Shown here: positions 28,201-36,667 of the stretch, in pieces | Layout of the letters: each line of letters opens with the position of its first letter | How positions within the stretch are numbered: position 1 is the first letter of the stretch | The notes under the pieces: model-generated | Seen by the model: the letters and a program-made list of their open reading frames with translations, nothing else | Databases searched by the model: none | What the model was told of the DNA's origin: nothing | Position numbers and translations under genes: made by a program | Source: Polynucleobacter bastaniensis | GTDB taxonomy: Bacteria > Pseudomonadota > Gammaproteobacteria > Burkholderiales > Burkholderiaceae | Length of the DNA stretch: 64,000 nt | Assembly (NCBI RefSeq): GCF_018882205.1 | Contig: NZ_JACVOU010000001.1 | Span: 124,001-188,000 of the forward strand | Reading direction: 5' to 3'

Positions 28201-29261
28201 GCTGGCAGCTCCGCACTCTCGCGATAAAAAAGTCGGGGCTTACGCTGCGAAACTGCATTAGCAATCGCGCGAATATGATCTGGCGTAGTTCCACAGCAGC
28301 CACCTACTAGATTGACTAAACCATCTTTTGCAAAACCATCAACCAAGCTAGAAGTAATATCCGGAGTTTCATCAAAGCCCGTGTCACTCATTGGGTTGGG
28401 CAGACCGGCATTGGGATAACAAGATACTGCAACATCACAGATGCGGGATAGTTCAGCAATATAAGGGCGCATCAATGCAGCACCTAAGGCGCAGTTCAAG
28501 CCAAAGGTGAGTGGTTTAATGTGGCGCAGGCTGTTCCAAAATGCTTCCACTGTTTGGCCGGATAAAATTCGGCCAGAAGCATCCGTCACCGTGCCTGAAA
28601 TCATCACTGGCAAACGTTCACCTGTTTCTTCAAAGAACTCATCCAATGCAAACAATGCAGCCTTGGCATTAAGTGTGTCAAAAATAGTTTCAACTAAAAA
28701 TAAATCAACACCACCCTCAAAAAGACCTTCAATCTGCTCTCGATAGGAAGCTCGCAATGCATCAAACGTCACATTACGCGCACCAGGATCATTTACATCA
28801 GGAGAAATACTTGCGGTCTTTGGTGTGGGTCCAATTGCACCCGCTGCAAAACGTGGCTTATCAGGCGTAGAGTATTTTTCACAGGCAGCGCGAGCCAATT
28901 GAGCAGAGATCACATTCATCTCACGGGCCAAATCAGCCATCTTGTAATCCTCTTGCGCAACTGATGTAGCGCCAAAGGTATTCGTCTCAATAATGTCAGC
29001 ACCCGCGTCTAAATACTGTTCATGAATCTTGCTGATAATCTGGGGCTGGGTCAGTACCAAGAGCTCGTTATTACCTTTGATATCACCCGGATGACTCTCA
29101 AAGCGTTTGCTGCTTGGTAATCCACGGTAATCCCCCTCACTCAGCTTGTATTGCTGAATCATGGTGCCCATAGCACCATCCAAAATCAGAATGCGCTGCT
29201 TTAGTAGCTCAGGAAGTGCCTGACCGCGGGTGTAAGGCTGGGATAAACCATTAGATTGCAT
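28197..29261 (-). CDS. Methionine synthase, homocysteine S-methyltransferase subunit (split MetH N-terminal module)
   Basis: 354 residues equal to the first module of E. coli MetH. It binds zinc and homocysteine. [15 protein letters not shown] starts the barrel; the zinc cysteines are in GLNCALGA (near 254) and [11 protein letters not shown] (near 320). It alone cannot use methyl-folate, so it must partner the 915-residue protein encoded next. The protein is too short and too MetH-like to be a betaine- or S-methylmethionine-dependent enzyme, though that family is related. The operon start is divergent from phaM by 78 bases; no cobalamin riboswitch fits in that space. Confidence 0.94.
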   Translation of the reverse strand: MQSNGLSQPYTRGQALPELLKQRILILDGAMGTMIQQYKLSEGDYRGLPSSKRFESHPGDIKGNNELLVLTQPQIISKIHEQYLDAGADIIETNTFGATSVAQEDYKMADLAREMNVISAQLARAACEKYSTPDKPRFAAGAIGPTPKTASISPDVNDPGARNVTFDALRASYREQIEGLFEGGVDLFLVETIFDTLNAKAALFALDEFFEETGERLPVMISGTVTDASGRILSGQTVEAFWNSLRHIKPLTFGLNCALGAALMRPYIAELSRICDVAVSCYPNAGLPNPMSDTGFDETPDITSSLVDGFAKDGLVNLVGGCCGTTPDHIRAIANAVSQRKPRLFYRESAELPA

Positions 29262-29339
29262 TGCGTAACCGGGATTAATCTCTAGAATCCTCTATTGTAT
29301 TGGCAATAAGCCACTTTTATCTGACCCGGAGCTGCCCCT

Positions 29340-29789
29340 ATGTTTGGAACCATCCCTGAATTCAATCAAAGCCTTGAAATGATGAAAACCATGTGGGGTC
29401 AGGGAGCGGGCGGGCAAATGCCAGGTCAATTCCCCTTTACCACAGATGCCTCTAAGGCTGCCGGGGGCTTTGGCTCAGCATTTCCAGGGCTAGATACTGA
29501 CGAACTTGAAAAGCGCATCAAAGACCTGAAAAGTGTTGAAAACTGGCTTAATCTCAACCTCAACATTTTGAAGTCCACTATTCAGGGGCTAGAAGTGCAG
29601 CATGCCACTATGATGGCGCTCAAATCTTTTGGGGATGCCGTTTCAGCAAGCGCCACTGCTGCCACTAGTGAAACTGCTAAAGACTCTGGAACGAAAGCCT
29701 CTAAACCACGCAAAACCGCAACACGCCGTCGTCGCAAAGCTGGCGACTCAACCTTCCTCGACGAAGTAGGTAATTCAGGTGAGCAATAG
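29340..29789 (+). CDS. phaM: PhaM-type polyhydroxyalkanoate granule regulatory protein
   Basis: 149 residues. PhaM in Ralstonia/Cupriavidus activates the PHA synthase and tethers granules to the nucleoid. MFGTIPEFNQSLEMMKTMWG and LNLNILKSTIQGLEVQHATM are family segments. The tail KPRKTATRRRRKAG is strongly basic, as expected for DNA contact. The last 89 bases overlap the opposing MBL hydrolase gene. No phaC, phaB or phasin gene is in the window, so the pathway itself is not shown here. Confidence 0.88.
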   Translation: MFGTIPEFNQSLEMMKTMWGQGAGGQMPGQFPFTTDASKAAGGFGSAFPGLDTDELEKRIKDLKSVENWLNLNLNILKSTIQGLEVQHATMMALKSFGDAVSASATAATSETAKDSGTKASKPRKTATRRRRKAGDSTFLDEVGNSGEQ

Positions 29790-30786
29790 CCTCGCCCATA
29801 GCAAATGTCATTTGGTGAATATCTAGTTCACGTCTAAATAAAACTGGCACTATCTCACGAGCAGTTGCTGGTTTTTCACATGCTCCCAGCGTTTCCGCCA
29901 AGCGCTCATCATGGTGTGCTTTTAACTGGCCAATCCGCGGCTTCATTCCTGTGAAGGGTTTGCCATGAGATGGCAGGACTAGGGTGTCATCGGGTAAGGG
30001 TAAATATCGATCCAAGGAGCTCAAATACAGGCCCAAGGGATCCGCATCTGGATCCGCATCATAAACGCTGACATTGGTGGAAATACGCGGCAACAACATA
30101 TCTCCAGAAATCAATACCCCTAAATCTTGACAAAATAATGAGGCATGCTCAGGCGCATGACCAAACCCCATAATCACTTGCCACTCATGCCCGCCAATCA
30201 AAATCATTTCGCCATCAATGATGCGGCGATATTGCCTTGGCACACCCGGAACCATATTGCTGTAGTAATTCGAGCGAGCACGAATTTTTTCTAAATCTTC
30301 TGGTGCAATGAGTCCATGTTTTTGAAAGTGGTCAGCCGATCCACCACCACCAGCACGCGCACCAACCGCAGCCCCACCCTCTTTATGGCTGAGCCATTGC
30401 GCAGTTAAATAATCGGTCATAGAAATCCAGAGCGGCGCCTGCCATTTCTCACAGAGCCATTGAGACAGACCCACATGGTCTGGATGCATATGAGTCACTA
30501 TCACCCTCAATACTGGCAGGCCTTCTAGTTGCGTTGCAAAGATCTGATCCCAGGCTACTCTTGTCTCATCATTAGCAATGCCGCAATCTACAATGGTCCA
30601 GCCTTGAACGCCCTCAAACTCATCCCTTAGCAACCATAGATTGATGTGATCCAAAGCAAACGGTAAGCGCATCCGCAGCCAACGTACACCAGGTGCAAGC
30701 TCGATTGAGCTGCCCACTTCCGGTAAAACATCCGCTAAGGGATAATGGATAGAGTTCAGATCGCTGGATTGGTTTTTAGTATTCAT
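29701..30786 (-). CDS. MBL-fold metallo-hydrolase with C-terminal winged-helix-like region
   Basis: 361 residues. The metal site is shown by THMHPDHVGLSQ (HxHxDH), GFGHAPEHASLF (next histidine) and LPSHGKPF. The C-terminal 80 residues (TAREIVPVLF to the final RLSRQLCDDGVLRFCVV) look like the helical/winged domain common in this hydrolase group. Substrate cannot be told; glyoxalase II-like or acyl-thioester hydrolases are relatives. The gene end runs 89 bases into phaM on the other strand. Confidence 0.88.
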   Translation of the reverse strand: MNTKNQSSDLNSIHYPLADVLPEVGSSIELAPGVRWLRMRLPFALDHINLWLLRDEFEGVQGWTIVDCGIANDETRVAWDQIFATQLEGLPVLRVIVTHMHPDHVGLSQWLCEKWQAPLWISMTDYLTAQWLSHKEGGAAVGARAGGGGSADHFQKHGLIAPEDLEKIRARSNYYSNMVPGVPRQYRRIIDGEMILIGGHEWQVIMGFGHAPEHASLFCQDLGVLISGDMLLPRISTNVSVYDADPDADPLGLYLSSLDRYLPLPDDTLVLPSHGKPFTGMKPRIGQLKAHHDERLAETLGACEKPATAREIVPVLFRRELDIHQMTFAMGEAIAHLNYLLRRGRLSRQLCDDGVLRFCVV

Positions 30787-30808
30787 CTATTTCTAATTTA
30801 GGCTTGCT

Positions 30809-30985
30809 TTGACAACTGTTCCATCACCTTGTATCAACTGGTGTGACATCAACCCCGACAATGGTTTTTGCCGCGGTTGCTATCGCACACTTCATGAGAT
30901 TGCTGATTGGTCTGAATTGTCTAACTCAAACAAGCTTGAGATTTTAGAAAAACTACAAGCACGCAAACCTCAAGCTCCACAATAA
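30809..30985 (+). CDS. DUF1289 family small cysteine-rich protein, TTG start
   Basis: 58 residues, easily missed because it starts with TTG. The frame is bounded upstream by TAA at 30794 and contains no ATG, GTG or CTG before TTG at 30809; TTTAGG lies six bases upstream as a ribosome site. The sequence has SPCINWCDINPDNGFCRGC followed by YRTLHEIADW, the four-cysteine pattern of DUF1289, which probably binds a metal. Function of the family is unknown. It lies alone in the gap between the MBL hydrolase and the AcuI-like gene, both on the opposite strand. Confidence 0.85.
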   Translation: MTTVPSPCINWCDINPDNGFCRGCYRTLHEIADWSELSNSNKLEILEKLQARKPQAPQ

Positions 30986-31006
30986 GTACTGTGGATTACC
31001 AAACAC

Positions 31007-31990
31007 TCATTTATTTACATCCACGATTAAACGACCGCGCACATTGCCAGCCATCAGCTCTGCGGCGTACTTTATAGACTCTTCTAAATTAATTTCGTGA
31101 TAGATCTCTTCCAAAGTTTTAATATCAACCAACTTACTTAACTGCTCGTAAGCAGCAATGCGTTTTGCTTTTGCTACTGTCACACTATTGATGCCATACA
31201 AAGTTACGCCACGCAAAATGAATGGCGCAACAGTCGATGGAAAATCCATACCTTGGGCAAGACCACAGGCGGCAACTGCACCATCACTCTTAGTTTGAGC
31301 ACAGGCGTTGGCCAATGTATGGCTACCAACGCTATCGACTACTGCAGCCCAACGCTCTTTTGCCAAAGGCTTGCCAGGGGCTGACAGTGCTGCACGATCA
31401 ATCACTTCACTAGCACCTAATTTCTTTAAATAATCAGCTTCGGACATCCTTCCTGTGCTGGCTACAACAGTAAACCCAAGTTTACTCAGCAAAGTAATCG
31501 CAAAGCTACCAACTCCACCTGCGGCACCAGTCACCAATACTTCTCCATCGCTAGGCTTTAGGCCATGCTTTTGTAAAGCCATCACGCATAGCATTGCGGT
31601 GTAGCCAGCAGTGCCAATTGCTAGGGCCTGCTTAGCAGTAAAACCCTGCGGCAAAGGGATGAGCCATTCAGACTTCACACGTGCTTGCTGCGCTAAACCA
31701 CCCCAATGACCCTCGCCAACACCCCAGCCATTGAGCAGCACCATGTCGCCAACTTTAAATTCTGGGCTAGCACTCTCTAAAATCTCTCCCGCAAAATCAA
31801 TCCCGGGTACCATCGGAAAGCTACGCACCACTGCACCTTTGCCAGTAATTGCCAAGCCATCTTTGTAGTTCAGCGTGGAGTAGAGCACCTTAACCCTGAC
31901 ATCACCCTCAGGCAAGCTGGCCTCATCAACCTGGGCAAGTTCAGCCCGATAACCTTGATCATCTTTATTTACCAAAATAGCCTTAAACAT
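31007..31990 (-). CDS. MDR-family NADPH-dependent oxidoreductase, AcuI (acrylyl-CoA reductase)-like
   Basis: 327 residues from the ATG at 31990, which has AAGGA seven bases upstream; a start 11 codons earlier has none. The zinc-free medium-chain dehydrogenase layout is clear: LNYKDGLAITGKG, PGIDFAGE, the NADPH-binding VTGAAGGVGSFAITLLSKLG and RGVTLYGINSV. The YhdH/AcuI group reduces acryloyl-CoA. Related quinone oxidoreductases cannot be excluded. It is a single gene, divergent from the small lipoprotein. Confidence 0.88.
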   Translation of the reverse strand: MFKAILVNKDDQGYRAELAQVDEASLPEGDVRVKVLYSTLNYKDGLAITGKGAVVRSFPMVPGIDFAGEILESASPEFKVGDMVLLNGWGVGEGHWGGLAQQARVKSEWLIPLPQGFTAKQALAIGTAGYTAMLCVMALQKHGLKPSDGEVLVTGAAGGVGSFAITLLSKLGFTVVASTGRMSEADYLKKLGASEVIDRAALSAPGKPLAKERWAAVVDSVGSHTLANACAQTKSDGAVAACGLAQGMDFPSTVAPFILRGVTLYGINSVTVAKAKRIAAYEQLSKLVDIKTLEEIYHEINLEESIKYAAELMAGNVRGRLIVDVNK

Positions 31991-32077
31991 GTCTCTTCCT
32001 TTTAAAAGCGCTGCATTCTCCACAGCAAATACGTAATAGGTTTATCCTAACGAGCATTGCTGATTATGGAGGTTTCC

Positions 32078-32362
32078 ATGAAAAAAATTCTACTCTTAAC
32101 TACAACTTGTGGTCTAGCACTGATTGGCTGCTCATCGAGCCAAATTAATATGTCTATGGGCAATATGCGCTTAATCACCTCCAGCGCAACGCCACAAGAG
32201 GTGATGGATTTTGCCAGCACAACTTGTAAGAATGACTTTTACCAAGGCGCTAGCTTCCTTTCTAAGGCCGGCAAGGAATATCGCTTTAAATGTGTAAAAG
32301 CTGAAGAGAACGAAATTCTGACCCCCATTCCAGGCACTACTATTCCGACTGTAAGCAAGTAA
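32078..32362 (+). CDS. Small predicted lipoprotein of unknown function
   Basis: 94 residues from the ATG at 32078, chosen because GGAGG lies five bases upstream and because it gives a clean signal MKKILLLTTTCGLALIGC with lipobox LIGC and lipidated Cys18. The mature part is only about 75 residues and has a second cysteine pair (TTCKND and FKCVKAE) that could form a disulfide. I recognise no family. It is followed by a flavin reductase gene 18 bases downstream. Confidence 0.78.
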   Translation: MKKILLLTTTCGLALIGCSSSQINMSMGNMRLITSSATPQEVMDFASTTCKNDFYQGASFLSKAGKEYRFKCVKAEENEILTPIPGTTIPTVSK

Positions 32363-32380
32363 GTACCTCAACAAGCAAGC

Positions 32381-32872
32381 ATGATGACCCAATTTACTTC
32401 CCAAGAGCTCCGTAAGGGATTCTCTTCCTTTGCAACCGGGGTCACAGTGATTACTTGCCTAGATGCGGAACAGCATGCTCATGGCATCACTATCAGCTCT
32501 TTTAATACCGTTTCCTTAGAGCCACCGCTGATTTTGTGGAGCCTGAAAAAGCATTCCCGCTTGATGCCTAATTTTGAAGTGGGTCATAAACAATTAATTC
32601 ATGTACTGGAGCGCTCACAAGAGGCTATGGCGATGCACTTTGCCACCGTGAAAGAAGATCAATTCACCAGCGTCCCCCATAAAATTGCAGCAAGTGGACT
32701 TACTCAAATTGAAGGATGCGCTGCGTACTTTGAATGTGAGACCGTATCCGTGCACACTGGCGGCGACCATAACATCATTGTCGCCAAAGTCCTCAACCTA
32801 AAGCACGCCCCTGAAAGTCATCCACTCATATTTGCACATAGCAAGTTTATGGGTCTAGATTCATCACTTTAA
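32381..32872 (+). CDS. Flavin reductase family (HpaC-like) protein
   Basis: 163 residues with the FMN-binding split-barrel fold of short-chain flavin reductases. LRKGFSSFATGVTVITC, the SFNTVSLEPPLILWSL segment and the closing HSKFMGLDSSL are typical. Such enzymes feed reduced flavin to a separate monooxygenase, but no monooxygenase gene is adjacent. Two ATG codons in tandem make the first two residues uncertain. The GST gene follows after 22 bases. Confidence 0.88.
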   Translation: MMTQFTSQELRKGFSSFATGVTVITCLDAEQHAHGITISSFNTVSLEPPLILWSLKKHSRLMPNFEVGHKQLIHVLERSQEAMAMHFATVKEDQFTSVPHKIAASGLTQIEGCAAYFECETVSVHTGGDHNIIVAKVLNLKHAPESHPLIFAHSKFMGLDSSL

Positions 32873-32894
32873 AAATACTCGAATAGGAATTGAA

Positions 32895-33557
32895 ATGATG
32901 CGTTTATGGGGAAGAAAAAGTTCTATCAATGTGCAAAAAGTATTGTGGTGCTTTGCAGAACTGGGGCTAGAAGAAGGCAAAGATTTTGAGCGGATTGACG
33001 CTGGCCTTCATTTCGGGAAAAACCGTACGCCCGAATTTTTAGCGCTCAATCCGAATGGCCTAGTGCCAACCTTAGAAGACGGCAATCTTGTGCTGTGGGA
33101 ATCCAATACGATCTTGCGCTATCTTCGCAGCCAATACGATCCGACAAACCATTTTCCGGCTGACATTGCCGCCCAGTATCAATCTGAGAAGTGGATGGAT
33201 TGGCAGGTAGGGACTATGTGGCCAGCATTACGTATCGCCTTTTTAGGGCTAACTCGTACGCCTGAAAACGAGCGTAACAAGGAAGCTATTCGTAAGGCTT
33301 ATCAAGATAGCAATGCGCTATTTTCCTTACTAGATCAGCAGCTGGCAAACCAGCACTATTGCTCTGGAGGCGCATTTAATATTGGGGATATTCCGCTAGC
33401 ACTTTGCGTAAGCCGTTGGATTTTATTGAATCAAAATTTTCCAGATCAAACTGGGCCCCGTCCTTCTTTACACAATATTGATGCATGGATGCAGCGCATC
33501 GAAACGGGAACTAAGTACAGCGTAGTTGCAGAAAAAGAACTAAATATTGTGAAGTAA
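32895..33557 (+). CDS. Glutathione S-transferase
   Basis: 220 residues. The N-terminal thioredoxin-like domain has GRKSSINVQKVLWCFAEL (with the likely catalytic serine), NPNGLVPTLEDG and WESNTILRYL, which bind glutathione. The C-terminal helical domain follows with GGAFNIGDIPLALCV. The class cannot be fixed by eye. It ends a short rightward run that is closed by a strong terminator. Glutathione synthesis genes lie elsewhere in the window. Confidence 0.92.
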   Translation: MMRLWGRKSSINVQKVLWCFAELGLEEGKDFERIDAGLHFGKNRTPEFLALNPNGLVPTLEDGNLVLWESNTILRYLRSQYDPTNHFPADIAAQYQSEKWMDWQVGTMWPALRIAFLGLTRTPENERNKEAIRKAYQDSNALFSLLDQQLANQHYCSGGAFNIGDIPLALCVSRWILLNQNFPDQTGPRPSLHNIDAWMQRIETGTKYSVVAEKELNIVK

Positions 33558-33575
33558 AGCAATAGCTCAACTAGA

Positions 33576-33602
33576 AAAGGGTGAACTTGATTCACCCTTT
33601 TT
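33576..33602. terminator. Bidirectional rho-independent terminator
   Basis: AAAGGGTGAA (33576-33585) and TTCACCCTTT (33591-33600) pair perfectly across a 5-base loop, with T-runs on both sides. It lies 18 bases after the GST stop and about 20 bases from the stop of the opposing RND pump gene, so it can end both transcripts. Confidence 0.88.
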
Positions 33603-33624
33603 CTTTGCTTAATTCAAGAATGTA

Positions 33625-36600
33625 TTACTGCTGCTTAAATTTCTTCTGATGGTGATCTGCGCCAATAAATAAGTACATCGCCGGCACTACAAAGAGTGTA
33701 AACAGCGTACCAATTGATAAGCCAGTAAAGATCACAATACCCATCGATTGACGGCCAGCAGCGCCTGCACCAGAAGCAATTACTAGAGGTACCACGCCTA
33801 ATACCATCGCGGCAGTCGTCATTAGGATCGGGCGTAAACGTACGCTACTAGCCTCTACGATAGCGTCCAACTTACTACGACCAGCCTCTTGTAACTCATT
33901 AGCAAATTCCACAATCAAAATACCGTGCTTACTAATCAGCCCCATCAATGTAACCAGTCCAACTTGGGTATACACATTCAAGGTTGTGAATCCCAAATTA
34001 ATGAAGATCAGCGCTCCGAATAAAGCGAGTGGTACTGAAACTAAAATGACGATGGGGTCGCGGAAGCTCTCAAACTGGGCGGCCAAGACCAAGAACACAA
34101 TTAAGATCGCAAAGAACATAGTCACCAAGAAACCGCCAGACTCTGCCATGAACTGACGAGACGGACCGGCGTAATCCATGGTGTAACCGTTCGGCGCAAC
34201 CTCTTTCAAAGTTTGACGCATAAACTCCAGTAAATCTGCTTGAGAAATAAATGGCGTACTCACACCAAATATCGTCGCCGAGTTGAGTTGCTGAAAGTGA
34301 TTAATTGACTGCGGCACTACTCTTTGTTTAATAGTTGCGATGGTACGAGCCTGAATCATCTGTCCGCTAGGCGTGCGTATGTAGTAGTCAAGGATTTGAT
34401 CCGGGTTTAAACGGTCTACCTGCTTCACTTGCGGGATAACGCGATAAGAACGTCCAGCAACTGAGAAGTAGTTAACATAGCCACCACCCAAAGCAGCAGA
34501 TAGCGCACTACCAACTTGCTGCTGGGTCATACCCAGTGCAGCTACTTTTTCACGATCGATCTCTAAAACATCTTGAGGTTTATCAATCTTCAAATCAGAA
34601 TCTACGAAAAAGAAGTTGCCACTACGACGAGCCTTATCCAAAACCGCTTGGGATACCTCATTTAATAATTCGTAAGACTCGGTAGTGTTAATCACTACCT
34701 GAACCGGCAAGCCCTGTGCGCCAGGCAAAGCTGGGAACTGGAAAGCGGCTACGCGAGCACCAGCAATCGAATTCCACTTACTCTGCATATCCTCTTGAAA
34801 CTTAGTAGCATTTCGACTGCGTTGACCCCAATCCTTAAGCAAAACACCGCCAAAGCTGCTTGTTGGACTGGTGATCTGAAACATCTGCTCATACTCAGGC
34901 TCCGCAGCTGATATTTGATAAATCTGATCAGCATAAGTCTGCATCTGATTGACTGTACTGTTTGGCGGTCCCGAGGCCTGCATCAACACAATGCCCTGGT
35001 CTTCTGTTGGCGCTAATTCAGAACGTGCAGTGGAGTAAAGATAAGCCACCCCACCTAGCAAAATTACACCCATCACAATAATGACCTGCCAAGTACTCAA
35101 AAGCTCACGCAAAGTAGTTTGATAGCTGTGGTGCACTTTTTCAAAAATATGGTCAATCTTTTGAACAAACGCTGAAGCCTCTTGTTCTTCAGTAAAGATA
35201 CGTGAACACATCATCGGAGAAAGCGTCAAGGCAATCAATCCAGATACTGCCACCGCACTTGCTAAGGTAAAGGCAAACTCGGTAAAGAGCGCACCTGTTA
35301 AACCACCCTGAAATCCAATCGGAATATACACAGCGATCAGCACAATGGTCATGGCTAAAATAGGTCCGCCCAACTCACGCGCAGCAATTAAGGAGGCCTC
35401 TAATGGAGACTTACCTTCCTTCATGTGGCGGTCCACATTCTCGACCACAATAATGGCATCGTCGACTACCAGGCCAATTGCTAAGACTAGAGCAAGTAGT
35501 GTCAACAAATTAATGGAATAACCCAAGACCTGCATTAAGAAGAATGTGCCAATCAAAGAAAGTGGCATCGCAATCACAGGCACTGCTACTGCGCGTGCAC
35601 TACCTAAGAAAAGATAGATCACTACCGTCACAATTAACAGCGCTTCTAACAATGTAGCCACCACTTCATCAATCGAGGTGGTAATGAACTTAGTAGAGTC
35701 GTACACCACCTTACCGGACATGCCGGTTGGCAACTGCTTCTGAATCTCTGGTACTGCGGCACGAACCCGCGCCGCCACATCGAGCAAGTTGGCCTGTGGT
35801 GCCACCTTGATCGCGATGAATACCGACCTCTTGCCGCTAAATGCGACGTTAGTGTTGTAATCTTCGGAGCCCATAGTCACGCTAGCTACTTGGTCCAAAT
35901 ACACAATATTGATGCCGTCTTTTTTGATTACTAACTTACGGAACTCATCAAGCGTGTGCAAATCAGTGCCCGCCACCAAGTCCACTGCGACCATATCGCC
36001 TTTAGTGCTACCCACTGCTGATAAGTAGTTATTAGCTGCCATGGCGCTATAGACATCATCCGCGCCCACGCCAAGGCCAGCCATCTTCTCGCGATCAAGC
36101 CAAGCACGCAGAGCAAACTTTCTACCACCGGTAATTTCAGCATTCTGAACGCCGTCTATAGAGTCTAGCTTAGGCTTGACTACCCGCAAAAGGTAATCAG
36201 TAATCGCGTTGTTTGGAATATCTTCACTATAAAAACCCATGTACATAGCTGCAGTCGATTGACCAATTTGCACAGTCAGTACAGGCTGCTGGGCTTGCGG
36301 TGGTAGCTGATTCTTAACCGAGCTAATTTGGGTCTGGATCTGCGTCAATGCCGCATTGGAGTCGTAGTTCAGTTTGAGGGTGGCAGTAATGGTTGAGAGG
36401 CCACTCACGCTCATCGAAGACAAATAGTCGATACCTTGAGACTGAGCAATCGCCGTCTCTAATGGCTGTGTAATAAACCCTGCAATCGTCTCTGGATCAG
36501 CGCCATAGTAGGCCGTTGTAATCGTCACAATGGCATTTTGGGTTTGCGGGTATTGATTTACTGGCAAGGATCCCACTGCCTTCAAACCAAATACCAGGAC

Positions 36601-36660
36601 GAGTGCACTCACCACCAGTGAGAGCACCGGCCTACGAATAAATATGTCAGTCCAATTCAT
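33625..36660 (-). CDS. RND multidrug efflux permease (HAE1 family)
   Basis: 1011 residues, full length. An inner-membrane, proton-driven pump that takes drugs from the periplasm. It has 12 membrane helices in the RND layout, starting MNWTDIFIRRPVLSLVVSALV. Helix 4 carries the proton-relay aspartates in ALVLAIGLVVDDAIIVVENVDRH, and FTEFAFTLASAVAVSGLIAL and LMGLISKHGILIVEFANE are also typical. It lies eight bases after the adaptor gene; with the OMP gene it forms a full tripartite system. Substrates cannot be predicted. Confidence 0.95.
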   Translation of the reverse strand: MNWTDIFIRRPVLSLVVSALVLVFGLKAVGSLPVNQYPQTQNAIVTITTAYYGADPETIAGFITQPLETAIAQSQGIDYLSSMSVSGLSTITATLKLNYDSNAALTQIQTQISSVKNQLPPQAQQPVLTVQIGQSTAAMYMGFYSEDIPNNAITDYLLRVVKPKLDSIDGVQNAEITGGRKFALRAWLDREKMAGLGVGADDVYSAMAANNYLSAVGSTKGDMVAVDLVAGTDLHTLDEFRKLVIKKDGINIVYLDQVASVTMGSEDYNTNVAFSGKRSVFIAIKVAPQANLLDVAARVRAAVPEIQKQLPTGMSGKVVYDSTKFITTSIDEVVATLLEALLIVTVVIYLFLGSARAVAVPVIAMPLSLIGTFFLMQVLGYSINLLTLLALVLAIGLVVDDAIIVVENVDRHMKEGKSPLEASLIAARELGGPILAMTIVLIAVYIPIGFQGGLTGALFTEFAFTLASAVAVSGLIALTLSPMMCSRIFTEEQEASAFVQKIDHIFEKVHHSYQTTLRELLSTWQVIIVMGVILLGGVAYLYSTARSELAPTEDQGIVLMQASGPPNSTVNQMQTYADQIYQISAAEPEYEQMFQITSPTSSFGGVLLKDWGQRSRNATKFQEDMQSKWNSIAGARVAAFQFPALPGAQGLPVQVVINTTESYELLNEVSQAVLDKARRSGNFFFVDSDLKIDKPQDVLEIDREKVAALGMTQQQVGSALSAALGGGYVNYFSVAGRSYRVIPQVKQVDRLNPDQILDYYIRTPSGQMIQARTIATIKQRVVPQSINHFQQLNSATIFGVSTPFISQADLLEFMRQTLKEVAPNGYTMDYAGPSRQFMAESGGFLVTMFFAILIVFLVLAAQFESFRDPIVILVSVPLALFGALIFINLGFTTLNVYTQVGLVTLMGLISKHGILIVEFANELQEAGRSKLDAIVEASSVRLRPILMTTAAMVLGVVPLVIASGAGAAGRQSMGIVIFTGLSIGTLFTLFVVPAMYLFIGADHHQKKFKQQ

Positions 36661-36667
36661 TTAGGAC

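Noticed and set aside
29262..29339. Cobalamin riboswitch upstream of the split metH operon.
   Set aside because: The gap is only 78 bases and lacks the B12-box sequence; a cobalamin element needs about 200.
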